Assembly: GCF_000165425.1 (NCBI RefSeq)
Contig: NW_001799002.1
Span: 158,580 to 222,579 of the forward strand
DNA: 64,000 nt
Reading direction: 5' to 3'
Origin: Paramecium tetraurelia
Taxonomy: Eukaryota; Ciliophora; Oligohymenophorea; Peniculida; Parameciidae
Both the position numbers and the translations under genes were made by a program. Shown here one piece after another: positions 39,844 to 52,535 of this stretch (within the stretch, counting starts at the first letter, position 1; every line of letters starts with the position of its first letter). The notes under the pieces were generated by a model that saw only the letters and a program-made list of their open reading frames with translations, searched no databases and was not told the DNA's origin.

Positions 39844-40722
39844 TATTAAATTAATGTATTTTCTGCTAAATTTTTCTTTTTAAAATCCAAAAATTAGCTC
39901 TAATTCTATTTAAAAAACAAACAAAAACATGTTAAGACAAAAGCTAATTTTCAATTTAAATACTGTAGAATTCACAGATATTTGATCAAAAACTTACCTC
40001 CACAGGATAAATCAAATAGAATTTTCAAATCCAAATCGTTCAATATTTCTATATTTTTCTGATTCTAAAAAATTTATTATCTTCTTTTAGTTAAACCAAT
40101 AATCTAATCGAAGAATAAAGTGACGTAATTATAACTTAAAAAGATTAAGAAGAATATTAATGTTAATAGGGGCTCTTGTAATTTATAGTATTAAAGATAA
40201 GGAGCAAATACATGCAGCACTTAAGAATAAGTATATAAAGCTAATCGATTTGAACAATTTTGGCTTAAGTAATAAGAAAAAATGAATTTATGTTCAGTAA
40301 AAAGGAAAAGGGCCATTTTTTAATATATAAAATAAGTAGAATATACGAATTTGTGCTATTTTTGGAAAAGATTTTAAAATAAATTTATCTAAAAATACTA
40401 GCAACCTTAATACCCATTCTATAAAGTGTACCCTCAACTTCATAATGTACTTAAATATATCCATTTCTCCTCTCCAATTATCAAATAAATGCTTTAATAT
40501 CTAATGATTAAGTTAATAAATCAAAGAATTGATATTCTTAAGCCACAAAATCAGTAAGGCCTTAAACTTAGAGCAAAACTAAAGCATGATGATTAATCAT
40601 TTTGCTTATGAAATAGATTTTACTATTTCTGAGATACCACAAATACTTATTTTTGATATGATAAAGGATTACTTTTAATAGAGATGATAGTGAGTTTGTA
40701 ATAGATGATGACGGAAATTGAG
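39844..40722. other. Intergenic region
   Basis: About 880 AT-rich bases between the start of member E and the 3' end of the MORN gene. No supported gene is present. Confidence 0.35.
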
Positions 40723-41788
40723 TCAAAAGTAAGGGAAAGAATATGATAGGGGGGCGGTGGGGGCGAGTGTCTGCTGTCGGCTGTTTAATAATTATCTTGA
40801 GTCAATTTTAATTTTTCGACCATTTTCCCAGATCCCAAGCATTCTTTCTCCAGTTTCAGTAATGACTACACCTTTTCCATGTTATTTTCCCATCACCCAC
40901 TCTCCATCATATGTTCTACCGTTATTCCAATAAAAAACTCCTTAACCGTGTTTTTTATCATCTAAATACTATCCTTTATAACTCTTTCCATCAGGCCAAA
41001 TTGTTTCGCCATAACCATTAATCTTATTATTTAACCAATTTCCATTATAGATTTTTCCATCATACCAAGTGTATTTACCAAATCCATTTATTTCATTATC
41101 CATAAAATCTCCTTCATAAATACTGTTGTCTGCGAATTAGAGTTTTCCCTTTCCATTCTTTTTCCCAAAAGTATACATACCCTTTAGAATTAGTGGATTA
41201 TTTACTTCATATTTGGAACCATCAGGCCAACTTTCAACTCCCTTGCCATGTAAGAGATCATTCATCCATTCTCCCTCATATCTTGCACCTCCAGAATGGA
41301 CATAAATTCCTTCTCCATTAGCCGTGTCATTTATCCATTATCCCTCATAAGTATCTCCATCTCCATGAACTATTGTTGTAGAAGATAATCTAAATACCTA
41401 ATTTCCCTTTGCCCTCTGCTTTATCATTTTTCCATTCCCCTTCGTAATAGCCACCATCAGCCCAAAACTTCTATGAATTTATTAAGCTTACATGCAAGCC
41501 GAAGCCATCCCTTTTACAATTGAACCATTCGCCTTCATAATAACCTCCATTAGCCATGTTGATTCTAGGAAGTTTTTATCGAATTCCTTTTGTTTTCTAA
41601 ACAAGATCTTGATATTCATCATTAGCTGGTTTATTGTCCTCTGAATAAGAAGAATAAAATCAACCATGAGTTAATGATTCTGTTTCTTATTGTTTCTCTT
41701 TATCGATAATTTAATGTTCATTACTACCTTTTTGAGTTTACAATTCTTCTTCTCCTAGATTTTTCGGAATACAATTGCAGCTCCCCAT
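40723..41788 (-). CDS. MORN-repeat protein with acylation-type N-terminus
   Basis: A protein of about 345 aa with one 28-nt intron (41370-41397). The N-terminus MGSCNCIPKN has Gly2, Cys4 and Cys6, fitting myristoylation and palmitoylation. After ~90 polar residues come about nine to ten MORN repeats, for example YYEGEWKNDKAEGKG, YEGQWINDTANGEG, YEGEWMNDLLHGKG, YNGNWLNNKINGYG and YDGEWVMGKQHGKG. MORN repeats often bind phospholipids or scaffold membrane-cytoskeleton links. The C-terminal ~20 codons, rich in Ala/Pro/Ser, create the G-rich island near 40749. Probably a cortical or membrane protein. Confidence 0.85.
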
Positions 41789-42177
41789 ATTTTTATTAAT
41801 ATATTATATAAAGTATATTGCTGTCTATTTATATTATCTATTAATACAAAGCATCAATAAAAGATTTTAAGAAAATGTAGTATCTCTACTTCTATAATGT
41901 AACTGAATGAGTAGTTGATAAGTAATTAAATTGGCAATAAGATGTATTACTGCTGCTAAAACAGTAATTATAATATTTTAAAGAAAATTAAACAATAAAT
42001 TAAGGAATCTAAGTGTGGCAATAGCAGCGAGAAAGTATATTGAGAAAAAACGATCGTAAAGAAGGTGATTATTAAAGGGAAAGATCAAATTAATATTTTT
42101 TAAGGCATTAAAACTTTTTTATTGAGTAAGCTGTATGCTTCATAATGAAATCAAAAATTGTATCGATAATAGCTATA
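41789..42177. other. Intergenic region
   Basis: About 390 bases between the start of the MORN gene and the end of the first PP4 gene. Nothing is recognised. Confidence 0.35.
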
Positions 42178-43165
42178 TCACAGAAAATAATCAGGTACAG
42201 GATGTCTTCCAATCAATCCTCGTTATTCCACATTAGCTGCTAAGAAAATTTTGAATTTTTTTTCTAGATTATCATCTAACTCCAATATTGAAGCTTAATT
42301 TCCTACGCGATAACAGTAATTTGGAGCACTCCAGACTGTTATCAGTTAATCATCAAACATTGTTTTATATCCTTCTAATACAAGTTAATGAGCGCGACAT
42401 ATAAAATCGTAATTATTAGTCCTATTGAATTCTTTAGTAATATCTCCTCCAAATATATATCCAGCTCCTCTGGGGGACACTCCCCAGCCAATGATGTCTT
42501 CAGGATCACTCCATAAAAGATCGCACATTGCTCCTTCATGAGGAACTTCTTACTTTCTATCCAAAGATTTGACCTATAAAATATTACGAAAGATTGGTAC
42601 ATCATCAATTTCAACTATATTTGGAGATAATCCTCCATGTACACAAAATACTCTATTTTCTATGACTGCACTAATCGTCAGATAATCAAAAACATCTGTG
42701 CAATGCCTCCAAATATTTGCAGAACCATATTTACGTTGGCATTCATCATAGAATCCATAAACTTAGGTTGTTTATCTTGACTCATGATTTCCTCTTATTC
42801 TTAAAATGAAATGTAACAATTACATGGTGATTCTATCTGGAAAACGAACTTTGAATGCCAATAATAAAAGAAAGGTTTCTACACTATTGAATCCGCGGTC
42901 AACCAAATCCCCCAAAAAAAGATAATTAGTGTCAGGACAATCTCCTCCCACTTTAAATAACTCAATCAGATCATGAAATTATCCGTGAATATCGCCACAA
43001 ACCTATTGTGATGATAATGTATACAGTGACTGGAGTGTGAACAATTTCGACGTTGCTTTCTGAGATGAGAATTTCTTTTGCTTTAGTACACAACGAAATC
43101 ACTTCCTACTCGGTTAGAAATTGGCAATTCTTTAATTTAGCAATCCATTAATCTAAATCACTCAT
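42178..43165 (-). CDS. PPP4C: PP4-type Ser/Thr protein phosphatase catalytic subunit, copy 1
   Basis: Three introns (22, 24 and 27 nt) give 304 aa, close to the ~307 of PP4 catalytic subunits. All phosphatase signatures are present: [33 protein letters not shown] and HGGLSP, then [35 protein letters not shown] and the C-terminal PDYFL that is carboxymethylated in PP2A-like enzymes. The N-terminus [20 protein letters not shown] and [19 protein letters not shown] are closer to PP4 than to PP2A. One difference from the consensus is GDLVDRG instead of GDFVDRG. It lies 10 bases downstream of copy 2 in tandem. Confidence 0.85.
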
Positions 43166-43175
43166 AAATATTTAT

Positions 43176-44206
43176 TCATAAAAAATAATCAGGAATTGGT
43201 TTCTTGGCTGGTAATCCTTTGTTTTCCTAAGCTGCTTCGAATATCTTGTATTGTTTAGTAAGGTTTTCATCCAACTCTAGAATTGAGGCCACATTACCGC
43301 ATCTAATTCAATGTGAAAATATACCTGTAACAATAGTTTGGAGCACTCCAGACTGTGACTAGTTATTCATTGAACATCACTCGATAACCTTCCATGACCA
43401 ATTGATGAGCTCTGCATATTAATTCAATGTTATTTTTCCTATTGAAATCATCCACAACATCTCCTCCAAATAAATATCCAGCACCTCTTGGAGATAAATT
43501 CCATCCCTCAATTTCTATAATAATCCTAAATTCTAGATACCATCTGGATCACTCCACATCAAATCACACATTGCTCCATCATGAGGTACTTCCTATTTAC
43601 GATCGATTGCTCGTATCTACATAATTAAATTTCTAAAACATCATCCATTGTCTTTATTGAAGGGGATAATCCACCATGTACACAAAATATCTTCTCTTCA
43701 ATTACTGCAGCCAAACTCAAATAATCAAAAATGTCTGTGCAATATCTCCAAACATTTAATGACCCATACTTTCTGAGACACTCATCATAGAAACCATAAA
43801 CTTAAGTAATTTGTCTAGATTCATGATTCCCACGTATCCTACATAACTTATTAATATACAATGTTATCCTGTCCGGATAGCGCACTTTCAAAGCCAATAA
43901 TAATAAAAATGTTTCCACGCTATTGAATCCCCTGTCCACAAAGTCACCCAAGAATAAATAGTTAGTGTCAGGACAATCCCCACCTACCTTAAATAACTCC
44001 ATTAAATCAAAGAACTAGCCATGAATATCTCCGCAGATCTAATATTATAATATTAATACTGTCACTGGAGCGTCAACTCTCTGTACATTGCTCTCTTCTA
44101 CAAGAATTTCCCTTGCCTTCGTACATAAGGCTTTAACTTCCCCTTCTGTTATGTTTTCACAATTTCTAAGTTAAGCTATTTATCTATCTAAATCTGATTG
44201 ACTCAT
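43176..44206 (-). CDS. PPP4C: PP4-type Ser/Thr protein phosphatase catalytic subunit, copy 2
   Basis: Five introns (21, 21, 23, 26 and 22 nt) give 305 aa. It contains [99 protein letters not shown] and C-terminal PDYFL. It is closer to the PP4 consensus than copy 1 and has two more introns. Tandem arrangement and similarity point to local duplication followed by intron gain or loss. Metal-ligand residues are intact. The enzyme normally acts with regulatory subunits, which are not encoded here. Confidence 0.87.
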
Positions 44207-44637
44207 TTATATATTGGAGAAATATAAATTTAAATAATTATTATTGATTAACTTACTAATTACAAATATATTTGGAAATACAAGAGATTATCATTTAATC
44301 TAATAGTTATGGATTCAAAAGATGATAAATAAATGATCTCTTAATCAAAGAATTAAATTTGAACCAGAAAATTATTAAACCGCTATTATATATTCAATTC
44401 ATTCAATTAATTTTTTGTTATATTTTAAAAAAACTGCCTTTTCTACTCAAATTAGACACTAAGTTCAATCTATTAATAATTATATTTGTAATCATTTTAT
44501 CCTCTTAAATCTTTATTATAAACTTAAATTTTGATCAAATTTATTGAGCTTCCTTTAAAGTATTATGGCTTGAGGAAATATTAAAATATAATAGAAATTT
44601 ATTTCTAATTTTTTTATATAAATAAAATTAACTGAAA
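44207..44637. other. Intergenic region
   Basis: About 430 AT-rich bases between two divergent genes. No element is recognised. Confidence 0.35.
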
Positions 44638-45219
44638 ATGTTTCAGATTAAATCAGATAATAGATTAAACAGATATGAATCGATTGAAATTGAACGCCCT
44701 AAGACATCCATGGATCAGAATAGCTTAGAAAGGGAGAATCGCGAATTATAAATTTAGTTATAGAAATTCAAGGAATTATATTAATAACAAAAGCATTATT
44801 TCTAATGCTAATAAGAGCAATTTCTTGATTTGCAAGAGAAGTACGAGGGAAGTGTATCTAAGATAAGTGAATTGGAGGAGTAGTTGTATTAATAAAGTGA
44901 AAATTAAGAGCAAACTTAGCTTTGTGTCTCTTTACTATAAGATCTTCAAGGCTTGGAATATTTAGTCAATAAGATGAAGCTCTTGATACCGAATAAACAA
45001 GCATTAAATTTGATTGGCCAAATCTAGAAAACCTATGAGCAATTAAGAAATAAAGAATCGGTTCCTTGTGAGCAATAGATTTATCACAAGTTGTTAACAG
45101 CTCTCGATAAGAAGTTAAACGATATCATTAACAATGACAAGGAAAATTGCAACATGAATACGAATATTCAGGAGTCACAACCCAAACTGAAAACTTACTT
45201 GTCCTAAAAAATGATGTGA
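44638..45219 (+). CDS. Coiled-coil protein
   Basis: Intronless, 193 aa. Nearly the whole length is a Gln/Glu/Lys-rich coiled coil: SLERENRELQIQLQKFKEL, FLDLQEKYEGSVSKISELEE, then LVNKMKLLIPNKQALNLIG and QIYHKLLTALDKKLNDIINN. No signal peptide or catalytic motif. Probably a structural protein, as many Paramecium coiled-coil proteins are, but the function is unknown. Confidence 0.7.
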
Positions 45220-45327
45220 ACTAGTTATATTTTAGAATTTATTAACATTATTATTTATTATCTTATGACAACATCAAATATGGTTAGAATTTCATTAAGA
45301 CATTCTTGATTGCTATAACATTTATTA

Positions 45328-47150
45328 ATGATAAATTAATTAAATATTTAGCAATTATTCTCTAATTTAGATGAATGGCATTACTCAAAATTGTCAGAAG
45401 TGTATTAGACCCCCATTCTACAATAATATCACATGTTAATTTTACAAATTAAAACTAAATTTCCTATACCCAATAGAATAAATGAGGTTGAATTTCCAAC
45501 TCAAGAAAATGCAGTTCAATTTTTTTAAAACTATAAGCCCATGACCCTCTAAATGAGTTAAGTTAAAGATGTCAAAATAAAATTATATAAAAATGCAGCA
45601 TATTTTGGAAATATAGTTGATGGATATCGATAAGGAAAGGGAATTTTAATAAAATAGACTCTGCACCTATATGAGGGCTAGTTTGAGAAGGATAAAAAGG
45701 AAGGAATAGGGTTCGAAATACTGAAAAGCAATTAATATTATTATGGGAATTATGTAAATGGATTACCACAAGGTGAAGGAATATTTTGGTCAAAAAGTCA
45801 GAAATACATAGGGTAATGGCATTAAGGGAAGAAGGTAATGAATGAAATTTAATATGTTAGCATGGTATTGGATTGTATTAAGGAATTCATCAAGATTACT
45901 ATATGGGTTAATGGGATAATGGAAAATGCTGTGGTTCCTGCTTGCATGTTAATGGATTCATGTAATTCAAATATTTACAATATATTAGATTTGTAGGGGA
46001 AGTAACTAATGATCTGAATTTTGGAGTAGGTAAGAAGTATTTGGAGAATGGGGATTTTTATAGTGGTGAATTTCGAAATGGGAAGCCTAATGGTAAGGGA
46101 GAGTATATTTGGAGTAATGGAAATTGCTATTAAGGAGAATTTGAAAATGGACTGAGAAATGGTTATGGGATTTGGTAAAGTAAGACTTAAAATGGAACAA
46201 ATTGTTATAAAGGATATTATACAAATGATAAAAAATGCGGTGAGGGAAGATTCGAATACTCAAATGGAACTGTGTATGTGGGTAATTTTATGGAAGATAA
46301 ACGATGTGGTTATGGTGAGATTGTTTGGAGTGATAAAGCCATCTATAAAGGATATTGGAGAGATGGTTTAATGGATGGAGAAGGTGTGTATTAGTATGAC
46401 TAGTTGATATTGAAAGGTAATTGGAAATAGAATTAGCTTTAAACTTTTGATAAGGTTAGGATTTCATTAAATGAATTTCCTTAGTAACAGTAAATTAAAG
46501 AAATCTAAGAGAATTAAGAAATTTAATCTGAAATCGCAGATGAACCAGATTTAGATCAAATTGGAGACCAATTCTAAAATGAGATATAAGAATCCAAAGC
46601 AGAAACTGTGATCTAAAACATATCTCACAATACCAGTCACCATGATATGTACTTTCATCCAAAGCAGCCTATTCTTCAAAAATAATTTGATTTGTTGAGT
46701 CTTTTGGATGAAAGTCTCTAATTTCAATCTTTAGAAAGCTCAAAAAGGTAGCATAAATCAAGTGTTGCTATCTAGACAGAATCGAAAAAGAAATTCTTGC
46801 CTAAATTAAGCATGAAAAAGTAACATCCAACTCAATTCAATATTAATCACTCGTTCTAGGAGCAGAGAAATAGAAAAAGTGCTCATTTACAATATGATGT
46901 GTCGTAAGGATCACCTTAGGTTAATGGGAATGGTAGTTTTCATTAAACAGAGGGAATACAGGGGTAGGCAAAGAAAAATGTAAATCGATCTATTTAATAT
47001 GGAAGGAAGAGACATAAACCAATTTTATTATCAACAAAAGAATAAAATGTATGGGCTATCAAGATGAGTAAGTTAAAATTAAGTCCTGCAAAATATTGTA
47101 GATTATGGAACCAAGAAGTATATGTATTAAATATTTAAGGTCGTTAATGA
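45328..47150 (+). CDS. MORN-repeat protein with long polar C-terminal tail
   Basis: A 598-aa protein with one 26-nt intron near 45,835. About nine MORN-like repeats span the first half: YEGQFEKDKKEGIGF, YYGNYVNGLPQGEG, YSGEFRNGKPNGKG, YQGEFENGLRNGYG, YKGYYTNDKKCGEG and YKGYWRDGLMDGEG. The second half is Gln/Ser/Lys-rich and probably disordered, ending in AKYCRLWNQEVYVLNIQG. The start at 45328 is chosen because the frame is open from there. ATG 45433 is a later in-frame alternative. No acylation motif is present, unlike the MORN protein at 40723-41788. Confidence 0.8.
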
Positions 47151-47263
47151 AATTAAACAGTTTCTGTATCCTCCAGTTTGGATGCCTCCTTCATACCTAC
47201 TTTGAGTTGACGTATTCTATATATATTCTACACTATTATTTATTATAAATAAAATTTCATCAA

Positions 47264-50200
47264 ATGCTTTAAGAGTAGACTTTATCAATAGAAGAGCTAA
47301 AGAATAGTTATTTTTCACAGCTTTTTGGAGAAATAATATACATATACAAAAAGCAAGATTTTGGAATCATTAATTTTTTCTATAAAATAATTTTTGATAA
47401 GACTTATTATCAACTTACTAGAATAGCTAAATATTCTGAAGTTGAGTTGAATTATGCAATTGCAAAAATGTTGTTGTATCCAATAGATGGGATTCAAATA
47501 AAGAACACAAATTAGGTAATTTCTTTGATTCCATTATTTTTAATGTTTGTAATAGGGTAAAAGTTGAATATAAATTATTGCATTAAGTTGGAATGTGAAA
47601 ATGAGTGGGATTTCTTTTTAACAGCTGTAGCTAAAACAATTAATCATGAGGAAGATCGAGCCTATGAATATTTAGAAATGTTTCATTAAAAATTAGAAAT
47701 GTAGTCAAAATAATCTCTCGCCTTTGATCTGGAAAAAACGATGAATTTAATTGGTAGTTACACAAAAGGGGAGAAATTGCTCAAATTATTGAACTTAATG
47801 TTTTATTAAGATTGCTCTATATTTGCAGTTAGCTCATAGAAGAGCTAAGATCATTACGTGAGGTTTTAAGCCTAAAAAAAATTTGAAATCATTATCAATA
47901 CTTTTGAATTTATCTAACTTAAACATTAGAAGGAGATTGAAAATACAATAGAAGAATCAAAAATGAAAGTTGCAATCTCTTTCTTAACCAACGACTACAA
48001 TTATGATTACTTAACAGTAAAATTTGATCATTTGCAAGCAGGTATCCTCATTTTTAGCTTAATATAATTGGACTATAAGTAATTTCAAAATTTCTTTAGC
48101 TTGAAACATCCTTCTTTGTAAGAGTAATTGTTGGATCAAATTATGATCATCGCAGGAAGTACTGATAAATTCTTTTTCAATTTAATCTTAGTTGGAAAAT
48201 GCTTGTCCAAATTAAGACTTTGGGAATATGCATTAGACTTTTTTCACAAATTGTACAAATAAATATCAAATCATTTGCACAAAGAAAAATTTAGAGTCTA
48301 TATTTATTTTAAGATGTGCAAAATTCAATTCTTGCAAGGGTAGATTTAAGGATTGTTGAAAAAATTTATCTACTTAGGCGACCTAATGCAATAATATCAA
48401 GAAAAGAATGTAGAGTTCTATTAACCAAGCAACAGGAATCTCTATAATTCTTGTCTATTTTTACAATTATTAATTAGTGCATATACAAAATAGATAGATA
48501 AATTAAAACATATTACAATAAAGATTTCTACACTTCACTTAGTAAGCAATCATCAACATTCTTAGAAAAGACCTTTTAATTTGTTATAGTATGAATTCTT
48601 TAGGCTTGTTTAACAGTAAGGAGTGATATTTTAGGAGAAAGAGGGGATAAATTAGTTGGAACACATTTTACAAGTGATGTAAAAATGTTGTAAGTAAAGA
48701 CACAATATTGAATCGAAAAAGTAGAGTCTGTTAAATAATTTAATATCAATTTTTGATTCAACAAATAAAAAAACTAGTAAATTAATTGAAATTGATTGCT
48801 ACTATAGAGCAATAGAGGAGTTTCTGATTATCAATGTATTGGTTCGCCATAGAGAAATTTACATTTTGTAATACTTAAATCCTAACTTTTATCCTTTATT
48901 AAGAATATTTCTAGGAGAAAAAGACTTCTTCAATAGATAATTGAAATCATAGATCTATTTTTTTATTCATGATTTCAAACAAGCCTATAAAATTGCAATT
49001 GAAACCAATAACCACAAAATGATTGGGTAGGTTTTAGAATATTGGTGTCAATATTCAGACGCTATTGAAAATTATAAGAAGGATATTAGTCCAAGCTGCT
49101 TTTTTAATTGTGCAATGTTGTAGAAAATCCAATCTGATAAAAGTTCATTAGAGAGAGGTTCGTTAGATAAAAGCGGTTTTGAGAAAGTTCAACAATAGCA
49201 AGCATAATAAAATGCGATAAACAGTTTTAGAAATTTAGCACAATCCCAAAATTAGTATAGAATGATCGCTTAAATGTTTTAACAAGTGCTATTAAGACGA
49301 CAAAATTAATACCAAGTAACTGAAAATATGGAAGGGGAATTAGAATATGTCAACACAATTGATTTAGACCCGAGATTGACATAATCAACTAAATTGATGA
49401 ATTCAAATTCAAAATAAGATTAATTAGAGGATCAAAGCATTTAATCAGGTGAATATTCTACAAAATTTAGAAGTGAAAATTCTAGAATCACTGGGTAGTG
49501 TAAGATAGTTTAATCATAAATAGCAGATAATATTGAAAGTGAAACAAGTAGTGTTCTTGAATAATTATCAAATGAAGAGAATATTTTATTGAGAATGTAA
49601 GTGAATTTTAACTTTCCTGTACGAAAGGATATCGAATTTTTTTATCTCAATTTGAAGAGTGATATTATATCTTAAGAAGATGGACATTTAGAAAAAACAT
49701 TAGATGAATTTGTAAAAAAAACTTAGTTTTTGAAATATGAAAGCTCTGAGTTATTTAACGATAATAATTTAAGGGAAAATATTGGTAAAGGAGGAAATAG
49801 TGAAGTTTACAAATTCTATTTTCAGGGGTAAGAATACGCAGCCAAAATTATATAGTTTGAGTATAAAGGATAAGGAGAAACCATAAATGATGATGAGAAA
49901 TTGGAAATTTAAAATAAACTCCTGGAAATCTGTATAGTTTGTGACGTCACTATTTCAAAGATTAAGTATTGTTTAAGAATTGAACACTTAGGATTCAAAT
50001 TTGAAAAATTGTAAGGATAGATTAAAGTATATAAAATAATCCTTATAACAAAATTCTACAATAATTATCATTAGGTATTAAAATGGGAAGAAATTGATAA
50101 AATCAAATATGTTTATAAGTTATCTTTAGGCCTTGCTACTTTACAATTTGACAAAGAATTACTCCATCTCGATTTAAAACCAGACAATGTTTTAGTAGAT

Positions 50201-51376
50201 CCAATAAAAAAAAATCCTGTATTAGCTGATTTTGGGTTATCATAGTATTCTTAAGCCTCTTATTATCTTACTACGGGAGTAAAATAAATGACTATAAAAT
50301 ACATAGATCCGGATTTGGTTGACAAAAGCTATTAAAGTAGGAAAAACGATGTTTATTCTTTTGGGGTTTCATTATTTTAATATTTCTCTGGAAGCATACC
50401 ATTTAAAGAACTTAATTATCAACAAGTTCAAGGAAAAATTAGAGAATTTCAATCGCATCATAAAAATATTATTTCTGAAATTAAAAATGATCTTATAAAA
50501 AATCTAATTTTAGATTGTACAAAACCTTTCCAATAAAGAATTACGTTTATATTGGTTTTGAAAAGACTATTTTTTTATTTGCAATAGATAAATAATCCTA
50601 AAATAAAATAATTAATTGAAATGATGTTTGATCTAATTGAAATCTAACAAAATAAGAGGAAAATTAAAAATCTCTATGCTTACCTGAAAATAATGAAAAG
50701 ATTTATCAAGCACACAAATTATTTCGAACCATTAAAAATAGAAAATAAAGTTCTTTAATCTTACATAATAGTAATTTCTAATGATTCTGGTAAAAGCTTT
50801 TCAGAAATAATATAAAGAATGAAACAATTTATAAACTGGAAAATATTGAATAAGCATGATTTCATATTGAGACTTATAGATTTCACAATAGATATTAACC
50901 AAATCAATCAAGATGAAGCGACAGTCACTTTTCATTTTTGGGTCGAAGATGCATAAAAAATAGAATAAAACAAACTCTCTTAATGGAAACCCTTTTTCAA
51001 AGAGATAGCCACTATCCTAGAATAAATCCACTTTTCTTAAATTTGCCTATTACATATACCGTTATCATAAATATACGAAATGAATGGAAAGATTAAATTG
51101 AACTGTTTGGATTATTCATAGAATCTTAAAATTGATTAAAACTATTTATATGATCTTGATTGCCAATCAATTGACCCTCAGATCAAACAATCAAAGAAAT
51201 TTCACTAATTAAACGATGCCTATGCACTTTGCATATTAATTGAAGAAACAATAAAATCAATTAAATAACTGCTTGATCAAAATGAGCAAGATTAGATTTC
51301 TAACCTAGAGAACTACATTGAGTAAGAAAAGGAAGGAATATCTTTATAATAAATAATTGACAAACTATAAAATTGA
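47264..51376 (+). CDS. 1,370-aa protein with C-terminal kinase domain (non-RD)
   Basis: A single exon of 1,371 codons. The first ~800 residues are helical and unrecognised (ELVYIYKKQ-like start, later many Leu/Gln helices). A kinase domain begins near residue 839 with IGKGGNSEVYKFYF and lysine in YAAKIIQ, followed by HLDLKPDNVLVD near residue 968 and ADFGLSQYS. The Arg of the HRD motif is replaced by Leu (HLD), which makes it a non-RD kinase, but the catalytic Asp, the Asn and the DFG are kept. VYSFGVSLFQYFSG follows. The last ~350 residues are again unrecognised. The overall plan (kinase plus long helical region) resembles the gene at 210-2902, with the order reversed. Confidence 0.8.
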
Positions 51377-51406
51377 TTATTAAAATTAATATAACCATCA
51401 CAAATT

Positions 51407-52334
51407 ATGTCCAAACCTCTAACTTAAACATTGATTGCTTAGAAAGCTAAGACAGAAGCTTTGTACAGCATCAAATCACTGAACTTATGGGGCAACGATC
51501 TTGACGACATCTCCATTATTGAAAGACTCCCTAATCTTGAAGTTCTTTCCTTGTCCGTGAATAGGATTACTACTCTTGCTGATATCGCAAAATGCAAGAA
51601 TATAAAAGAACTCTACTTGAGAAAGAACAATATTTCAAGTATTACAGAATTGCAATTCCTATAACATTTACCGAAATTGAAAGTTTTATGGCTTCAAGGT
51701 ATAATTTAATTAAATAATAGAAAATCCAATTGCTGATCATCCAAATTATAGAGATGCTGTAATTTGCAATTCTTAAACACTTGAAAAATTGGATGATGTT
51801 GTTATTAGTCAACAAGACAGAGCAAATGCTTAGTAATAATTGTAATATGGAATTTCGTAAAGCCCACCAACAAAGATTCAAAAAGTAGAGGAGGAAATGC
51901 CACAATATGTTGAAGTTATTAAACCAAATCAATACTCTCCAAATAATGGCGGAGGGAGATATTCAAATTAACGAGAATAATAATCAAATCAATAACGACA
52001 ATCATTATAGCAATCATATCAGTAGCCACAATAATAGTAACAGTTCTATCAATAACAATAATAGCAATTATAAAGAGAAAGAGAATAATAATATTTGCAA
52101 CAATAATAATATCAATAATAACTGTAGCAATAACAATAATCACAATTATTTCTATAACAATAATAATAACAATAACAAATATCAAGATAAGTCGTGAAAT
52201 CAGATTATGCTGATGAAGAAAGAAATTCAAACATATTATGCGCCATCCTATCTCTTCTAAAAGAATTAGATAAAGCCACATTAGAAGCGGTCTAAAGAGA
52301 AGTATATGATAAATTATAATAATATTAAGAGTGA
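51407..52334 (+). CDS. CFAP410: CFAP410 (C21orf2)-like ciliary leucine-rich-repeat protein
   Basis: A 301-aa protein with a 22-nt intron at 51699-51720. Leucine-rich repeats: SIKSLNLWGNDLDDISI, LPNLEVLSLSVNRITTLADI and IKELYLRKNNISSITEL, then LPKLKVLWLQENPIADHPNY with an LRR cap. This order and sequence (LNLWG, LSVNxIxTL, LYLRxNxI, VLWLxENP) is that of CFAP410, needed for cilia. A long insert of mostly Gln, encoded by CAA mixed with TAA and TAG, separates the LRR part from the conserved C-terminal helical domain (NILCAILSLLKELDKATLEA). It lies 30 bases after the kinase gene. Confidence 0.85.
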
Positions 52335-52535
52335 TTAAGAAAATTTTTTAAATTATACTTTTTTAATATGATATGATTAACTTCCCTTCTACAAAATTTA
52401 TGAATTTGATTAATTTTTAATAGAATGGTTATGTGATTTTTGAGATTATTTGGATGAAAATTCTATTAAGTCAATATTATTAGACCTAAATATAACATAG
52501 ACAAATTCTATTATCAAAGCAGGCTATTAATATTG
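52335..52535. other. Intergenic region
   Basis: About 200 AT-rich bases between the CFAP410-like gene and the repeat-protein gene. An upstream exon of the repeat protein may lie here. Confidence 0.3.

Noticed and set aside
40749-40764. G-rich island resembling a G-quadruplex
   Set aside because: It lies inside the C-terminal codons of the MORN gene on the minus strand (Ala/Pro/Thr-rich), so coding composition explains it. A structure in DNA is possible but not needed.
51919-52281. 120-codon minus-strand frame opposite the polyglutamine insert
   Set aside because: It is the complement of a CAA/TAA microsatellite. The plus strand reads as a conserved CFAP410 protein on both sides.
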